This document shows, piece after piece, positions 28,544-36,627 of a stretch of 64,000 nt of DNA (position 1 is its first letter; each line of letters opens with the position of its first letter). Position numbers and translations under genes: made by a program. The notes beneath the pieces are model-generated. The model ran no database searches. It was not told where the DNA came from and worked only from the letters and a program-made list of their open reading frames with translations. The DNA comes from Caulochytrium protostelioides (lineage: Eukaryota > Chytridiomycota > Caulochytriomycetes > Caulochytriales > Caulochytriaceae). The stretch covers positions 186,001 through 250,000 of the forward strand of contig ML014116.1 of the NCBI GenBank assembly GCA_003615045.1. The letters are read 5' to 3'.

Positions 28544-30673
28544 ATGCCGACCGGCGACTTGAAGAACAGCCTGGGCATGCTCCAGGCGGCCCTCAAGCAC
28601 GTCCGCTTCCCGCACGCGATCGACCCGGCCGCCGCCGCCGCCGGCGACCCCGCGCTGTTCCTGCCGGTCCTCAACTACGTGCTGCTCGATGCATCCGCGG
28701 CGCTCGCCGCCCACTTCTCCGAGCGCGGCTACGACCTCTTCGGCAAGCAGGACGCCCGCTTCCTCGAGACCGTCTACCGCGTGCTGCGCGACGAGTTCGC
28801 GTACCGCCCGCGCCTCTCCCGCGACCAGTTCCTGTCCCCGGGATTCGCCGAGCGCAAGTGCCAGTTCATCGTCGATGTCGCGCGCCGCTGCCGCGACCTC
28901 GACCACCAGCTCCAGCGCGAGCACCGCGGACGCCGCCGCACCGGCCCGCCGCCGCCGCCGCCGCCGCCGCCGCGGTCGGCTCGGCGCGGCGCCGGGCCCG
29001 CCGCCCCGGACGCCCCCTCGCGCTCGCCGCACGAGCACGAGCATGAGCATGACCGCCATGACGCGAGCCCCGGCCGGCTGAGGCAGCACCCCTCGCCCAC
29101 GCGGTCGTCATCATCTTCGTCGACATCGCCGCCGCCGCCGCCGCCGTCGCTGCCGCCGTCGCTGCCGCCGTCGCTGCCGCCATCGAAGTTTATGGATCCG
29201 GCGTCGTGGCATCCCGCGTTCCCGCCGGCGCCGGGATCGGACGCCGGGTCGGACGCCGACGCGGGATCCGGCGACGGCGCGGCCGCGCCGTCGTCGGGGC
29301 CGACGCGCGCCTCCGTCCGGCCGTTTGCTCGCGCCGCCGACCCGCCGGGGCGCCTGCATCGCCCCGCGCGTGCCGCCGCCCCCGCCGCCGCCCCAGCGCC
29401 CCCCGCCATCGGGCTCGCTTCAGCAGCGGACCCGGCGGCAGCGGCGGCGGCGCGATACAACTACCCGGTGGCCAACCCCATCTTCTTCTCGCCGACCACG
29501 GTGCGGACGCTGGCCCCGGACGCTGTCGCCGCTCAGCCCTTCATCGTCGACGCTTCCACCACCTCGGTCTATGCGGCCAGCGAGGCCGGCAGCTCGGCCG
29601 CCGCGGTCTCACCGAGAAGGCGACCGCGCCCGCGCTCATCGTCGTCGTCCTCGACCTCGGCCCCCGCATCGCCACCGCCTGCTGCGTCGCTCACAGCCTG
29701 GCAGGCTCCATCCCCCTCTCGGACCCGGTCGCGGTCGCCGGCGCGGCCACCAGCGGCGGCCGCCCCCACCACGGCCCCCGACGCGATCATGGCCCAGCTA
29801 GACGCGCTGCGCCACGCCTTTGAGCAGCACCGCATCGATGTGGCAGCGCAGTTCGAGCGCCTGCATGGGCGCCTCGACGGGCTCCTGGCCGCCCCCGCGG
29901 CGGTGTTAGCGCGGGAGCGCGCGTCACCGCCCGTGCCTGCGACCGCGGGAGGGCGGTCGGACGGACGCCTCCCGGCCGAGCTGGCCGACGCGCCGACGCA
30001 ACTCAATCTGTTTGACGAGCTGCTGGAGGATCCCGACCGCGTCGGGCGGCGCTCGTCTGCCGCGGCGGGCGCGCCGTCGACGCGCTCGCCGCCGCGTCTG
30101 CCGGGCGCATCCGGCCGCCGGGCGGCCATGGACGTCCCCGGCGGCGACGGCGACGGGCTCAGCGGCCCGAGCGCCGACGACGCGGCGCTGGGCCCCCTCT
30201 CGGTCGACGACCTGTCCCACGACAGCGGTCTCCCGGCGGCCGCGGCGTGGGATCCGCCGCGTGCGCCGCGGCGGCCGCCTCGCGAGGGGCCGGGGAGCCG
30301 CGACCACGTCCGTGGCGACCACGACGACGTGGCCGCGTCGTCGGCGCCGTCACTGCACTCGTCGCCCGGCCAGCGTGCCGCGGACCCGGTGGGCCAGGTG
30401 GTGAACACCTACTTTGCTGACCCGTCGCCGCGCCTGCTGGCTCGCAGCATGGGCGCGGGCGTCGGCGTCAGCGCCGGCGTTGCTAGCGGCGACCGCTTGC
30501 TGACGGCGGCGTCGCTGGAGGCCGATCCCGCCGATGCCCGGGGAAGGCCGTGCAGCGGCCCGCCGTCCGTGCCGCTTGGTGCGCTGGACTATATTCAGGC
30601 CCTGGAGATGCAGATGGCTCGGACGAGTGCATTGCTCTGTCAGCCTCCGGCTCGCGCCGCGTTTGAAACGTGA
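28544..30673 (+). CDS. CEP44-type centriole protein
   Basis: In animals CEP44 binds centriolar microtubules and helps convert centrioles to centrosomes; the family follows centrioles and flagella. The ATG at 28544 gives MPTGDLKNSLGMLQAALKHV, matching the conserved family N-terminus. It is followed by a GDPALFLPVLNYVLLDASA block, YDLFGKQDARFLETVYRVLRDEF and FLSPGFAERKCQFIVDVARRC, completing the N-terminal CEP44 (CH-like) domain by about residue 125. The remaining 580 residues are mostly Pro/Ser/Ala-rich and disordered. Exceptions are NPIFFSPTTVRTLAPD...FIVDAS near residue 310-335, a predicted coiled coil IMAQLDALRHAFEQHRIDV (about 415-450), and a C-terminal helix YIQALEMQMARTSALL. The total is 709 residues. 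The open frame extends far upstream, but that part is Arg-rich and crossed by 5-bp repeats, so it was excluded. Confidence 0.8.
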   Translation: MPTGDLKNSLGMLQAALKHVRFPHAIDPAAAAAGDPALFLPVLNYVLLDASAALAAHFSERGYDLFGKQDARFLETVYRVLRDEFAYRPRLSRDQFLSPGFAERKCQFIVDVARRCRDLDHQLQREHRGRRRTGPPPPPPPPPRSARRGAGPAAPDAPSRSPHEHEHEHDRHDASPGRLRQHPSPTRSSSSSSTSPPPPPPSLPPSLPPSLPPSKFMDPASWHPAFPPAPGSDAGSDADAGSGDGAAAPSSGPTRASVRPFARAADPPGRLHRPARAAAPAAAPAPPAIGLASAADPAAAAAARYNYPVANPIFFSPTTVRTLAPDAVAAQPFIVDASTTSVYAASEAGSSAAAVSPRRRPRPRSSSSSSTSAPASPPPAASLTAWQAPSPSRTRSRSPARPPAAAAPTTAPDAIMAQLDALRHAFEQHRIDVAAQFERLHGRLDGLLAAPAAVLARERASPPVPATAGGRSDGRLPAELADAPTQLNLFDELLEDPDRVGRRSSAAAGAPSTRSPPRLPGASGRRAAMDVPGGDGDGLSGPSADDAALGPLSVDDLSHDSGLPAAAAWDPPRAPRRPPREGPGSRDHVRGDHDDVAASSAPSLHSSPGQRAADPVGQVVNTYFADPSPRLLARSMGAGVGVSAGVASGDRLLTAASLEADPADARGRPCSGPPSVPLGALDYIQALEMQMARTSALLCQPPARAAFET

Positions 30674-30784
30674 TCTGTGTTTTTTAGGGGGGGTTTAAAG
30701 AAAGAGCAGAGTCGAAAAAGGGAGAGCGAGAAAGAGTGAGCCTCCGAAAGAGGGCCATCGTCAAGAACCATGGAAGCATTGCTT

Positions 30785-32638
30785 CTAAGCTAGCACATGG
30801 AGCGTGGGCGCGTCGCTGAGGGCCAGCGGCGCGGCACGACGGCGGAGCCGCTGGTCGCTGTGGTGCACGACGTGGCGGCGGCGACGGTGCTTCGTCGTCT
30901 CGACGACGGCCGGGCTGGGCTCCGGCTTGCGGACGGCCTTGACGAGCAGGTAGCCGATGCCGAGCACGGTGGCGGCGGAGATGACGCCGAGCAGCGCGAG
31001 GCGCGCGAGGCGCCCACCGGTCACGCGGCCGCCGAGGACGTTGCGGAGCGTCCCCGAGCTGCTGGTTTCGGCCGGCATCCGCTCGACGACGGCCAGGAGG
31101 GCGGCGTCCTGCGTCACCTCGCGCTCGACGGCCTGAAGCGCAATCTGCTTCAGGGCCATTTGCCGCTCCGTCTCGTGGAGGGCATCCTGCAGCCCCTCGA
31201 CGCAGTTGACCTGGAGGGCCTTCGTCTCTTGCGTCAGCGTAGCGAGCTTGCTCTTGGCCTCGTTGATCTCTCGGATGATCTTGGCATCGTCGGCCAGCGA
31301 GTGCCCGGCCTGCTTATTTTGCAGCTCTTCAAGCAGTCCCTGGGTCTGTTCCAGCTCCTTGCGCGTCGCAAAGTACTTCTCGGGCGACGGGCGTTTTTCA
31401 TTGCTCTCCATCCGGGCGATGGAGTCGCGCAGCTTCTTGGCCTCGTTGGAGTGCGTGGAGAGGGCCTCGCGGGTTTGCGCCCGCTCCAGAGCGGCATTTG
31501 CCATGTTGACACGTTGGCCCGCTACCATTTCGGCGTTGATGGTCTCGCCCAGCGCGGCGTGGGCCTTCTCGTACGCCTCGGTGCTCTCCTTCAGCGCCTG
31601 ACGAGCCTTGTCCTGTATCTCGCGGTGTGCCGTCAGTTCCTCCTCAAGCGACTTCACCACGCTCCGCTGGTGGCCAATCGTGGCCTCGTCTTCCGCCGCA
31701 TGCTGCAGGCTCTTCTCATACTTAATCTGGCGCTCCAGCTCCTCGCGCTTCATGTCGGCGCTCACCGAGGCCAGCTTGGCCCTCTCGAAGTCTGCTGTCT
31801 GATCCACCATGGCTTTCTTGGCATTCTCCAAGGCCTTCTCGGCTTGGTGTTGTTGGGTGACCAGGAGGTCGCGGGCGGCCGGGGTCCACTTCTCGGGCTT
31901 CGGGTTGCCCTCGATATGCGGCACCTCGTCGACGATAGTCTTCAGCGAGGTGCCGTAGATGAACTTGAACAGCGCATCCCACTTGGTCGCGAGCCATTCC
32001 CACGCCGCCATCATCACGGCGGTCACTAGCATGCCCACACCAGCGGTCACGATGTAGCGCGTGGCCCAGGACATGAGCGATTCGGCGGGCGGCTGCGCGC
32101 TGTCCGAGCGGGTGTAGTGGAGCGACACGGCATGGCTGATGGGGGCGGCCGCGCCGTCGGCCGACGCCGACGAGGCCGGGGCCAGGGCGCGGTCCACGTG
32201 CATCGACAAGTGCCCCACCAGCGCGGCCTCGATCTGACTGCGCGTCCGGGCGCCGGCGGAGGTCTCGATGGTCTTCTCGACGGCCGAGACGAACTGAGCC
32301 GGCGACTGCTGATGCAGGGAGCCGTGCTGTTCGGCGATGTCGGCGACGCCGTCGGTGAGGGCCGCATGCAGGACCCAAGGGAGCTGCGTGCTGGCCACGC
32401 CATGCATGAGCGCCGTGCGGATGCGGGCCGCCTCGCTCTCCGAGAGGCCGCTGTCCGCGTCGGGCTGGATGCGGTTGATGGCGGCACGCACGCTCGGCTG
32501 TCGCGTCAGGTCGCGCGAGAACCCGTCGAACTCCGCTTGCAGGAGCCCCTGGGCGTCTTCAAGAATGGCGGACGCGGACGCGACCGCGGCGAGGGCCGCC
32601 ACGATCACGACGCCGAACGGCCGCATGGCAGACCGCAT
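30785..32638 (-). CDS. Signal-peptide-bearing membrane protein with long coiled coil, unknown function
   Basis: This is a 617-residue protein not assigned to a family. It starts MRSAMRPFGVVIVAALAAVASASA, a signal peptide; the second Met, four residues on, is an equally good start. A short helical domain follows, then a membrane segment (YIVTAGVGMLVTAVMMAAWEWLA, about residues 190-212). After that comes a charged coiled coil of some 280 residues (ALENAKKAMVDQTADFERAKL through LQAVEREVTQ), a second hydrophobic segment (LALLGVISAATVLGIGYLLV, about residues 550-570), and a basic tail (KHRRRRHVVHH, LRRRAAPL). Two membrane spans flanking a coiled coil suggest an organelle-envelope or ER protein, but that is inference. 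A TATA box at 32978-32985 precedes it. It is convergent with CEP44; the stop codons are 111 bp apart. Confidence 0.7.
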   Translation of the reverse strand: MRSAMRPFGVVIVAALAAVASASAILEDAQGLLQAEFDGFSRDLTRQPSVRAAINRIQPDADSGLSESEAARIRTALMHGVASTQLPWVLHAALTDGVADIAEQHGSLHQQSPAQFVSAVEKTIETSAGARTRSQIEAALVGHLSMHVDRALAPASSASADGAAAPISHAVSLHYTRSDSAQPPAESLMSWATRYIVTAGVGMLVTAVMMAAWEWLATKWDALFKFIYGTSLKTIVDEVPHIEGNPKPEKWTPAARDLLVTQQHQAEKALENAKKAMVDQTADFERAKLASVSADMKREELERQIKYEKSLQHAAEDEATIGHQRSVVKSLEEELTAHREIQDKARQALKESTEAYEKAHAALGETINAEMVAGQRVNMANAALERAQTREALSTHSNEAKKLRDSIARMESNEKRPSPEKYFATRKELEQTQGLLEELQNKQAGHSLADDAKIIREINEAKSKLATLTQETKALQVNCVEGLQDALHETERQMALKQIALQAVEREVTQDAALLAVVERMPAETSSSGTLRNVLGGRVTGGRLARLALLGVISAATVLGIGYLLVKAVRKPEPSPAVVETTKHRRRRHVVHHSDQRLRRRAAPLALSDAPTLHVLA

Positions 32639-32977
32639 CGTGCAGGGCGCGAGCGTGGGTAAGGGGAGGAGCAACTGGGCAGTTCCTAGTGAGAGTCAGA
32701 GCAGGAGCGGCAGAGGCAGCGCAAGAGTGGAAGCAACGGGGGGCGCAGGGTCCAACAGGGTCCAACGATGTGGGAGCAGTGAACAAGGCGGAACCAAAAA
32801 AAGGATACCGTTGACGGCCAACGGTATGAGGTGCAGATCGATGGGTCCGGAGCCGCTTTGTTCTTTGGAAGCACGCTGAACGCCTTCGTCTCCACGGAGG
32901 TGTGCTGGACTCTTGTCCGCCCGGCAGTAGCTGGTCTTGCCGGTGTCGGGGCGCCACGAGCCCCGCGGCGGCGGTCG

Positions 32978-32985
32978 TTATATAG
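32978..32985 (-). promoter_or_regulatory. TATA box of the coiled-coil membrane-protein gene
   Basis: TATATAAC on the minus strand lies about 340 bp before the ATG at 32638. Confidence 0.55.
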
Positions 32986-34515
32986 CGGAACGCGGGTGGG
33001 CCGAGCGTCGAACCGATCCGCGGGCGCTGAGAGAGGCACCGCGCGAGCACCTGCCGCAGGCCGCGGTCACGCCCACCCGAGCCGGCAACGCCTGCCGCGC
33101 GCACATCCGCATGCTCGACCCTCTCCCGGAGTCTGGTCCGAACGCTCCGAGCCGCGGAGCATTCTCCGCCGCCGGTGCTGTCGCCGCCGCCCAGCGTCCG
33201 CGCAGCCGCCGCTGCAGAGGGCGTCGAGTGCCTTCGACCCGTCCCGTTCCGTCCCGTCCCGACGACGACGGTCACGCCGTCGGACCCCCGATGGCGGCGC
33301 AGCACCGTGCAGCAACCGCGCAGTATCCCTCGGGGACTCCGCCGTCGAAGCGCCGTGGCCAAGCAGCAGGCCCTGACATCACCTCCCATCCCACGTCGCG
33401 CGTCGGTGCTGGCGTTGGCACGATGCTGGTGACGCATCGGCTCTCGCAGGATCCCCGGGGCCCTCGTCTCGAAACCGCGCTGCACGGGGAGCATCATCGC
33501 GACCGGCACTTCCGGTGCTTCCGGCGCTTCCGGCCAAGCCTCCTGCAGCACCCTCGATCCAGGGCGCGCGTCATGTGCTTAGCTGCGAGCGCTTAGCCGC
33601 GCTGGTCCGCCCGCGTATTCGCTCTCGTTGCGCGCGAGGGCCGTCATGTCGTGCCCTGAACCGTCGTCAGCCTGCGAAAAAGAAAAGGGGGGCCCATTTC
33701 GGCATATTTGCTGAGAACCCACAAATTCAGCGACTCACGCCGACCGACCTGCGCCATGCCGGATGCCGGATGCAGGCACCGGCGCGTGACGCTTCAACGT
33801 CGAGACCGGGAGACGGGCGTCGACGGGCCAAGCAAACAGACGGCAAGCCGCGATCAAGCGAACCGGGAGACGCCGAGGCTTGGCGCATCGCTGCTTGGAC
33901 GAGCGGCCCCCTGCGGGCCGCCTCGCCGAGGGCTCCGGCGCTCGGGCGTCGATGCTCGCAGGAGACCAGGTGACGGGAACCGCTCCCGGGTCCCGCCACT
34001 TGCCGCCCGCCGGAGGGCCGCCGCGGCGCGGTGGCACGCCAGGGCACGGGGCGATCGCCGGCGGCGCGTGACGCCGGCGCGCGCTCGTTTTCCATGCACG
34101 TTGTACGAGGTCTCCGGCTGACGCCGCGGGCCCACCCGTTGGGCGGTCGCGTGGTCTCCATCAGTCCTGCGCGCGCCATCGTGATGATGGTGGTGACGGT
34201 GGGACTCGGCGGTCTCCCGCCTGCCTGATGGGGGCGATGCATGGAACGGCCGGCCGTTTCATATCGAATGAACGGAATGAACCGCATGCGCGACATGGAG
34301 GTACCCGGGAGGTTCGTGGTGGGTACGCATGGGCCCATCTCTATGAGCCTACGGGGTCACGGATGTTCATTCGAAAAATAGATAAAGAAGGAGAGAGCAC
34401 AGAGGCAGCGTCGGCCACGGAGAGCGGGGGGTGCCGCCAGGACTGCCACGGAAGGCGCACGGCCATAGGGGCGAGCGATGACGAGCGATGGCGCGCTGAT
34501 AGCCCGTGCCGCGTG

Positions 34516-34545
34516 CGGTCCGGTCCGGTCCGGTCCGGTCCGGTC
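34516..34545 (+). repeat. 5-bp microsatellite (CGGTC)6
   Basis: Six perfect copies sit directly beyond the phosphoglycerate mutase stop codon (34551), in its 3' flank. Confidence 0.9.
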
Positions 34546-34550
34546 ACGAC

Positions 34551-36098
34551 TTAGGCGCGCGCTAGCAGGCTGCGGCCCTCCATCTCGGCGGGCTGGTCCA
34601 GCCCCATGTACGCGAGCATGGTCGGGGCCACATCGCAGAGGGCGGCATCGTCGCGGTCCACGAAGCGGGCCTCCGGGTCGACCATGATGAAGGGCACGCG
34701 GTTGACCGTGTGGGCGGTGTGGGGCTTGCCGTTGTTCAGCATCTTCTCGGCGTTGCCGTGGTCGGAGGTGATGAAGAGCGTTGTGCCGGTCTCGAGGCAG
34801 GCGTCGAGGATGAGGCCGATGCCCGCGTCGGTGGCCTCGCACGCCTTGATCGTCGCCTCGTAGACGCCCGTGTGGCCGACCATGTCCGGCGGGGCAAAGT
34901 TGCACATGACGAACGGGTGCTGCTTGGCGCGGACGCGCTCGGCGACCTTCTCGGCCACGCCCGCGGCCGACATCTCCGGCTTGAGGTCGTACGTGGCCAC
35001 CTTCGGCGACGGGACCAGGTCGCGCTGTTCGAGCGCGTACATGGCCTCCTTGCCGCCGTTAAAGAAGAAGGTGACGTGCGCATACTTCTCGGTCTCGGCG
35101 ATGTGGCACTGCGGGATCTGCAGCTTGCCGAGCCACTCCGCGAGCACGTTGTCCATCGTCTGCGGCGGGAAGATGATCGGCATCGGGAACGCATCGTTGT
35201 AGCGCGTCATCGTGGTGATGTGCAGGTCGCGCGGCTCGCGGACCGGTTCGAAGTGGCGCGCCACCCCGAAGGCTTCGTTGATCTGGCGCATGCGGTCCGA
35301 GCGGTAGTTAAAGAAGATGAGGTGGTCGTTGTCGCCGATGCGCCCGGCCTCCGAGACAATAATCGGCTTGAGGAACTCGTCGTTCTCGTTCTGCGCATAG
35401 CGCTCGAGGATGGTCGCGTTCGGGTCGGTGCTGGCCTCGCCGACGCCGGCCACGAGCCCGTCGTAGGCGATCTTGATGCGCTCCCAGCGGTTGTCGCGGT
35501 CCATCGCATAGTAGCGCCCGACAATCGTGGCCAGCGTGCCGTAACGCAGCGCCGATAGCTTGTCCTGCAGCTGCTTCAGGTATAGCACGGCGCTCGTCGG
35601 CGCGGTGTCGCGGCCGTCGCCAAAGAAGTGTACGTAGCACTCGCGGATGCCGAACGCCTGCGCTTCCTCGAGCAGCGCAAACAGGTGGTTGATGTGGCCG
35701 TGGACGCCGCCGTCCGAGACGAGCCCGAGGAGGTGCAGGCGGCCGTTGCCATCCACGCACTGCTGGAAGGCCTTCTTCAGGTTCGGCTGCTCGAGCAGCG
35801 CCTTGTTGCGGACGGCCTTGTTGATGCGCACGATGTCCTGGTAGACGATGCGGCCCGCGCCAATGTTCAGGTGGCCGACCTCGGAGTTGCCCATCAGGCC
35901 CTCGACGAGGCCGACCGCCTCGCCGTGCGCGAGAATCGGGATGGTCGGGTACTCCTTCTGCAGGCGCGTCATCACGGGGACCTGGGCGTTGCGGATCGCA
36001 TCGCCCTCCGTGTTGGGGTCCGTCGAGAGGCCCCACCCGTCGATCACGATCAGGCACGTGTTTTTCTGGGCCGTCGCCGCGGCCGAGGCCGTCGTCAT
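34551..36098 (-). CDS. 2,3-bisphosphoglycerate-independent phosphoglycerate mutase
   Basis: This glycolytic enzyme interconverts 3- and 2-phosphoglycerate in the cytosol through a phosphoserine intermediate with two Mn ions; it belongs to the alkaline-phosphatase superfamily. At 515 residues it has the usual length. Metal and catalytic motifs are present: VIDGWG (Asp20), LMGNSEVGHLNIGAGR with the nucleophile Ser72, LVSDGGVHGH, FGDGRDTAP, VGRYYAMDRDNRWER, NYRSDRMRQI, NFAPPDMVGHTG and TSDHGNAEKM. It ends in a VAPTMLAYMGLDQPAEMEGRSLL tail. The start at 36098 (MTTASAAAT) was chosen over an upstream open extension to 36176 that is unlike the family. The upstream intergenic region is shared with no other gene; the SYF1 stop at 36628 is 529 bp away. 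Confidence 0.92.
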   Translation of the reverse strand: MTTASAAATAQKNTCLIVIDGWGLSTDPNTEGDAIRNAQVPVMTRLQKEYPTIPILAHGEAVGLVEGLMGNSEVGHLNIGAGRIVYQDIVRINKAVRNKALLEQPNLKKAFQQCVDGNGRLHLLGLVSDGGVHGHINHLFALLEEAQAFGIRECYVHFFGDGRDTAPTSAVLYLKQLQDKLSALRYGTLATIVGRYYAMDRDNRWERIKIAYDGLVAGVGEASTDPNATILERYAQNENDEFLKPIIVSEAGRIGDNDHLIFFNYRSDRMRQINEAFGVARHFEPVREPRDLHITTMTRYNDAFPMPIIFPPQTMDNVLAEWLGKLQIPQCHIAETEKYAHVTFFFNGGKEAMYALEQRDLVPSPKVATYDLKPEMSAAGVAEKVAERVRAKQHPFVMCNFAPPDMVGHTGVYEATIKACEATDAGIGLILDACLETGTTLFITSDHGNAEKMLNNGKPHTAHTVNRVPFIMVDPEARFVDRDDAALCDVAPTMLAYMGLDQPAEMEGRSLLARA

Positions 36099-36450
36099 CC
36101 TGGCAGAGAGTATACTGGAAGTCGGTGGGTCGAGAGAGGCGTCAAAGACCGCAGTTGGGCGAAGAGGACGAAGCACAAGTGAACAGTAGACGCAGGGTCA
36201 ATGAAGTGCTACGCGGGGGTCTCCCTTGCATCCGCCCACCGCGGGATACACCCTCGCGCACGACGCCCGCGTCTCGCTCGGCGAGGCGATGCGTCGCGTC
36301 ACGCCAATCAACCCTGTATGCTACTGCGCGTGGACGCCCACGCCCACCGACAACCGGCTGCGCGTGCATAACGCTATCAAGGGAAAGCCGCTCCGTGGGC
36401 GTTCCGTCCCGCCGCGCCGCGCCGCGCCCGGCAACCGCGTTAGCAGCGCT

Positions 36451-36492
<42 letters not shown>

Positions 36493-36627
36493 AGCCACGC
36501 GGCACAGGGTCCAGCCCGTCCTCTACTCCGCCACCTGACGGCTCCCACCGCCGCTGCTGCGCGCGTGCATCGCGCCCCGTCACGGCGTCTCAATCACTGC
36601 ATGCATAGAGAAATCTACATGAATCGA
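36099..36627. other. Intergenic region upstream of phosphoglycerate mutase
   Basis: This is 529 bp with a CCG run at about 36451-36490. It contains the promoter of the mutase and the 3' flank of SYF1. No gene is supported. Confidence 0.5.

Larger units (their letters stand above)
32639..34550. other. Intergenic region between the coiled-coil protein and phosphoglycerate mutase
   Basis: Apart from a minus-strand TATA box (32978-32985), a CCGTC-type pentamer run near 33236-33262 and the (CGGTC)6 repeat at 34516-34545, I see nothing. Open frames on both strands are Arg/Pro/Ser-rich. Confidence 0.45.
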
